Positions 61,377 to 64,000 of a stretch of DNA of 64,000 bases are shown one piece after another. Below the pieces are notes generated by a model that made no database searches, had not been told where the DNA came from, and worked only from the letters and a program-made list of their open reading frames with translations. The stretch covers positions 310,001-374,000 of the forward strand of contig NZ_JAFBBO010000001.1 in assembly GCF_016907235.1 (NCBI RefSeq). The letters run 5' to 3'. Both the position numbers and the translations under genes were made by a program. This stretch comes from Oerskovia jenensis (GTDB lineage: Bacteria > Actinomycetota > Actinomycetes > Actinomycetales > Cellulomonadaceae). Each line of letters begins with the position of its first letter. The stretch's first letter is position 1.

Positions 61377-61904
61377 GGAGGCCCAGGCGCTGAGGACCGA
61401 CGAGGCTTGGGGTACGCGGGAGGCGGCGGTCGCCGCGACGGCGCGCGCTGTTCGTCCGCCATGCCCCAGGTGACCCGTCGGATCATGACGTCGGACGACC
61501 CGGCGCGACGGGCGGGTGGAGGCTTTCCCGGCGAACGCTCGCCACTACCAACCAGTGCCCGATCACGGGGGAATTCTTGTCGAGCCGGGCACCACGTCCC
61601 ATCGCCCTCACAGGAAGCGCCCGCCCGAACGAGATCGTGGCGCAAAGTCCAGCACGTTGCCCTGCTGGACGAGTACTCACCGGAACACTTCCGCACGCTC
61701 CGCCTGCCAGAAACTGCGCGGATGTCGCAGGCACCGAAGATGACTGAGGCGATGACCACCTGGGCGTGCTGAGACACGCCAACTTCTCTGGCGCCGACAC
61801 CGCTCAGTCGGTAGAGCAAGCAAGGTTCCAGACTGAGCGGCGAAGCCCGGTCGCGTGTAGTACATTTCGGGCACCTGCAGTCCACTACGAAGAGGTGAGC
61901 AGAA

Positions 61905-62150
61905 ATGGGCAAGAGACTCCTGAGCATCGGGCTATCGACCGCGCTAATACTGGGCGGTGCTGGCATCGTCGCCGCGCCAGCCCAGGCAAGTATGTTGCAG
62001 TGGGTCACTATGAAACCTACCCAGGCACAGTGCAATGAAGCGGTGAAGTGGAAGATGTACGAGTTCCACTTGAAGCAAATTACCGTCATCGGCACCTCAC
62101 CCTGTCGCTCGACGCATCTAGGCTGGGAAGGCGCAATTCAGTACCGCTAG
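61905..62150 (+). CDS. Small secreted protein
   Basis: This 81-residue protein has a clear signal peptide (KRLLSIGLSTALILGGAG, cleavage after APAQA) and a 50-residue mature part with two Cys residues (QCNEAVKWKMYEF, GTSPCRST) that could form one disulfide. AGAGGTGAG precedes ATG 61905. Codon use is less GC-rich than in flanking genes, which suggests recent acquisition. I do not recognise the family. It recalls small secreted actinobacterial proteins of antagonistic or signalling type, but that is speculation. Confidence 0.75.
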   Translation: MGKRLLSIGLSTALILGGAGIVAAPAQASMLQWVTMKPTQAQCNEAVKWKMYEFHLKQITVIGTSPCRSTHLGWEGAIQYR

Positions 62151-62275
62151 CCCAGCCTTCTGAACCGTCGGGGCAGGCTCGATGCCTTGTCCTCCTGACA
62201 TCCACTTCGGGCCGCACCGCGCCTTTCCACCGGCAACCGGAGCGCAGGTGGAGGGCGACAGCCCGTTGCCAGCAC

Positions 62276-62313
62276 GCCACAGGTTCGCGGGCCGATACCC
62301 GCGAACCTGTGGC
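62276..62313. terminator. Long perfect hairpin, probable terminator
   Basis: A 16-bp perfect inverted repeat (62276-62291 with 62298-62313), loop CCGATA, lies about 125 bases after the small secreted-protein gene. The rest of 62151-62514 holds no gene I can support. Confidence 0.6.
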
Positions 62314-62514
62314 ACCACCCCGTCGACCGTGGTTCTCCTGGTGAACCGTGCGGATCGCATCGAGGCGCTGTGCGTCGGTGACGAGGTCGACGTGAAGCCT
62401 GAGCGCCCCGGCGTACGCCTCGGTGAAGGTTGGTTCGCGCGAGCTAGTGGCCCGGCACATCGGGCCACTCGAATCTGGCCGTAGAACCTGCCCGCGATTG
62501 GATGCCCCTCCTCG

Positions 62515-62997
62515 TCAGAGGGCGGGGCTGTTCTTCATGCCGTTGACGTCTGCCCGCATCGCGTCAGCGAGCCTGCTGCGGATCTCCTTGAGCCCGTCTT
62601 GGCCTTCTGAGACGTACGCACCCTCTTCCGGGGAGATGCTCGTGATCCGCGCGACAGTGAGCATCCAATCGAACTCACGGATCCCAGACTCGAACTCTTC
62701 AGCGAGCTCACGGATCGGCTTGGGAGCGATCAGTTCCAGTTCAGACGTCGCTGTCTGTAGGTCGTGCTGCGTGTCGTCGGGCACTTCCCCTGCTTCGGGG
62801 CCTTCGGTCGGCAGAACGAAATTCTCCCAATCCTCGTGGTGCGCAACGACGAGCAGATAGCCGAACCCGGAGATGTCCCGGTCGGCAGCAGCCAGGACCG
62901 CGGCGTACGCGACCCGCCGTTCCTCTGGCCACCGTTGGCCCGTCGTGCGCCCGGTTCTGCCCGTTTGCGGACGAGGCTCCCCCCGCGCGAGAAGCAC
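62515..62997 (-). CDS. Hypothetical protein of a phage/actinobacterial accessory type
   Basis: This 160-residue protein contains RWPEERRVAYAAVLAAAD, then a helical region with LQTATSELELIAPKPIRELAEEFESGIREFDWML and a C-terminal EIRSRLADAMRADVNG. The RWxEERRxAYAxxL start and the LIAPxPxR pattern recur in uncharacterised actinobacterial and island-borne proteins. GTG 62997 is chosen because AGGAG lies eight bases upstream. An overlapping ATG (62999) in another frame uses the same ribosome site, so a frameshift or truncation of a longer N-terminal membrane segment is possible. Confidence 0.5.
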   Translation of the reverse strand: MLLARGEPRPQTGRTGRTTGQRWPEERRVAYAAVLAAADRDISGFGYLLVVAHHEDWENFVLPTEGPEAGEVPDDTQHDLQTATSELELIAPKPIRELAEEFESGIREFDWMLTVARITSISPEEGAYVSEGQDGLKEIRSRLADAMRADVNGMKNSPAL

Positions 62998-63253
62998 ATG
63001 GAGTACTCCTGCGCCCCAGGTCGGCACACGCCGTGGATCTGCCCGGCGTACGGGACATGGGCCGCAGAGGACTGCCTCGACGTCGCGCGCTGGTCGCAAG
63101 CCAGAACCTCGGCCGGGCTCGCTCACGAGCTGCGGGCCCGCGTCGCCCACGCGGAGCGATCGCCTTCACCCGACGATGTGTGTGTGCACCTCGACCACTT
63201 CCGGATACGACGAGAGGCCCGGAATCTGAACGATTCCGAGCCTCTCGCTTCTG

Positions 63254-63327
<74 letters not shown>

Positions 63328-63561
63328 TGAGCCCCGGAGGGCTTCACCAGCCCTTCAGGGCCGAGAGAAACAATACCCCACTTTGGGCGTGCTCCGTGCA
63401 TCGCCGCTGGTGAGTGGCACGGGTCACGCGCGTCCGGGGAGTCCTCGGCCGCGTCACAGGCCATGTCGAGGCCATGCCCAGCGCGCCACCAGCGCGCCAC
63501 CAGGACGCCGTCAGCCCCCACCCGGTCCCAGCACTCCCCCAGCGCGCCCCACAAACGCCCA

Positions 63562-63599
63562 GGAGGGCCGCGCGCGCCTTCCGGCACGCACGGCCCTCC
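63562..63599 (-). terminator. Probable terminator of der
   Basis: GGAGGGCCG (63562-63570) pairs with CGGCCCTCC (63591-63599), with further pairing inside, about 60 bases after the der stop. The remainder of 63328-63661 holds nothing I can call. Confidence 0.6.
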
Positions 63600-63661
63600 C
63601 GTGGGTCTCTCGACGCCTCCCACGCCCCGCTGGAGCCCCACGGGCCCCGGCAGGAGGTGCG

Positions 63662-64000
63662 TCAGCGCTTGCGCTTCTCGCGCACGCGCACCGAGATCTC
63701 GATGGGCGTGCCCTCGAACCCGAAGGTCTCGCGCAGGCGACGCTCGATGAAGCGGCGGTAGCCGGCCTCGAGGAAGCCGGTCGCGAAGATCACGAAGCGC
63801 GGCGGGCGCGTGGACGCCTGGGTCGCGAACAGGATGCGGGGCTGCTTGCCACCGCGCAGCGGGTGCGGGTGGGCCGCGACGAGCTCACCCAGGAACGCGT
63901 TGAGGCGCCCGGTGGGGATGCGCTTGTCCCAGGACTCGAGCGAGCGCTCGAGGGCGGGCACGAGGCGGTCGGTGTGCCAGCCGGTGCGGGCCGAGACGTT
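63662..64000 (-). CDS. der: Ribosome-assembly GTPase Der (EngA), C-terminal part
   Basis: The visible 113 residues belong to the C-terminal KH-like domain of Der: [74 protein letters not shown]. Der uses two tandem GTPase domains to assist 50S subunit assembly; both lie beyond the window edge. The frame is open to base 64000, so the gene is truncated by the window and not by mutation. Confidence 0.93.
   Translation of the reverse strand, partial: NVSARTGWHTDRLVPALERSLESWDKRIPTGRLNAFLGELVAAHPHPLRGGKQPRILFATQASTRPPRFVIFATGFLEAGYRRFIERRLRETFGFEGTPIEISVRVREKRKR

Noticed and set aside
61802-61817. tRNA-like D-arm GCTCAGTCGGTAGAGC
   Set aside because: The 16 bases match a D-arm exactly, but no acceptor, anticodon or T-arm can be found around them; at most it is a remnant.
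61361-62095. A 244-residue minus-strand frame in the gene-poor stretch
   Set aside because: Its composition is not protein-like, it lacks a ribosome site, and it is antisense to the better supported secreted-protein gene.
62182-62484. A 100-residue plus-strand frame across the 16-bp hairpin
   Set aside because: It runs through the perfect palindrome, has no ribosome site and shows no domain; the hairpin is better read as an RNA or DNA signal.

Overview
The window is very GC-rich (mostly GC-ending codons). Short leaderless promoters of the TANNNT type recur, as do ATGA/GTGA start-stop overlaps. Together with GAP-family, HelR, ANTAR and LAxTG surface proteins, this points to an Actinomycetota chromosome. 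I infer the Cellulomonadaceae/Promicromonosporaceae neighbourhood, but the genus is not proven by anything I can see. No complete mobile element, prophage or CRISPR array is visible. About 60 genes are called; most are housekeeping, transport, regulation or stress functions.

Layout. 1-3352: the 3' end of an unknown gene, then a translationally coupled MoxR/DUF58/membrane-protein operon closed by a 15-bp terminator. 3497-4757: a VOC protein and a reduced tyrosine-recombinase-like gene between two identical 16-nt direct repeats. 4885-8690: YigZ, UDP-glucose pyrophosphorylase, YciO and an EEP phosphohydrolase. 8722-8826: three perfect LexA-type palindromes in a gap between convergent genes. 8879-13620: a GMC oxidoreductase, an SDR, and two convergent ANTAR regulators. 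13722-15450: arsR-MFS with its operator. 15715-16545: an HNH gene preceded by an apparently structured, tRNA-like, gene-free region. 16726-23933: Fur, GAP, SulP, an Ada-type zinc domain, a CAP/peptidoglycan-binding protein, MgtE and a RibD-like reductase. 23999-30533: HrpB, an Amt with a PII-like tail, a YidC paralogue and a second RibD-like reductase.

30617-35713: a lone KAS enzyme, and a CocE/NonD hydrolase divergent from tetR-corA around a palindromic operator. 35825-39776: a GNAT gene, then the tryptophan-catabolic kynA-amidohydrolase-kynU operon. Here the amidohydrolase occupies the slot where a kynurenine formamidase is expected. 39895-47048: MMPL exporter, a UvrA paralogue, and helR under a rifamycin-associated element. 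47219-52126: Dps, a regulated cluster with a short PEP-synthase-like protein, an SDR and MarR. 52270-58970: two surface proteins with sortase-E-like signals, a NarL-type two-component system, a hydrolase and small membrane proteins. 59193-61070: a divergent arsenic-type arsR/flavoprotein pair. 61071-63254: a compositionally different, gene-poor stretch with a small secreted protein, ending at tRNA-Pro(GGG). 63662-64000: the 3' end of der.

The strongest candidates for follow-up are the orphan triple LexA boxes, the tRNA-like structured RNA next to the HNH gene, the RAE-helR pair with a phosphotransferase-like cluster nearby, the amidohydrolase inside the kynurenine operon, and the repeat-flanked recombinase-like module.
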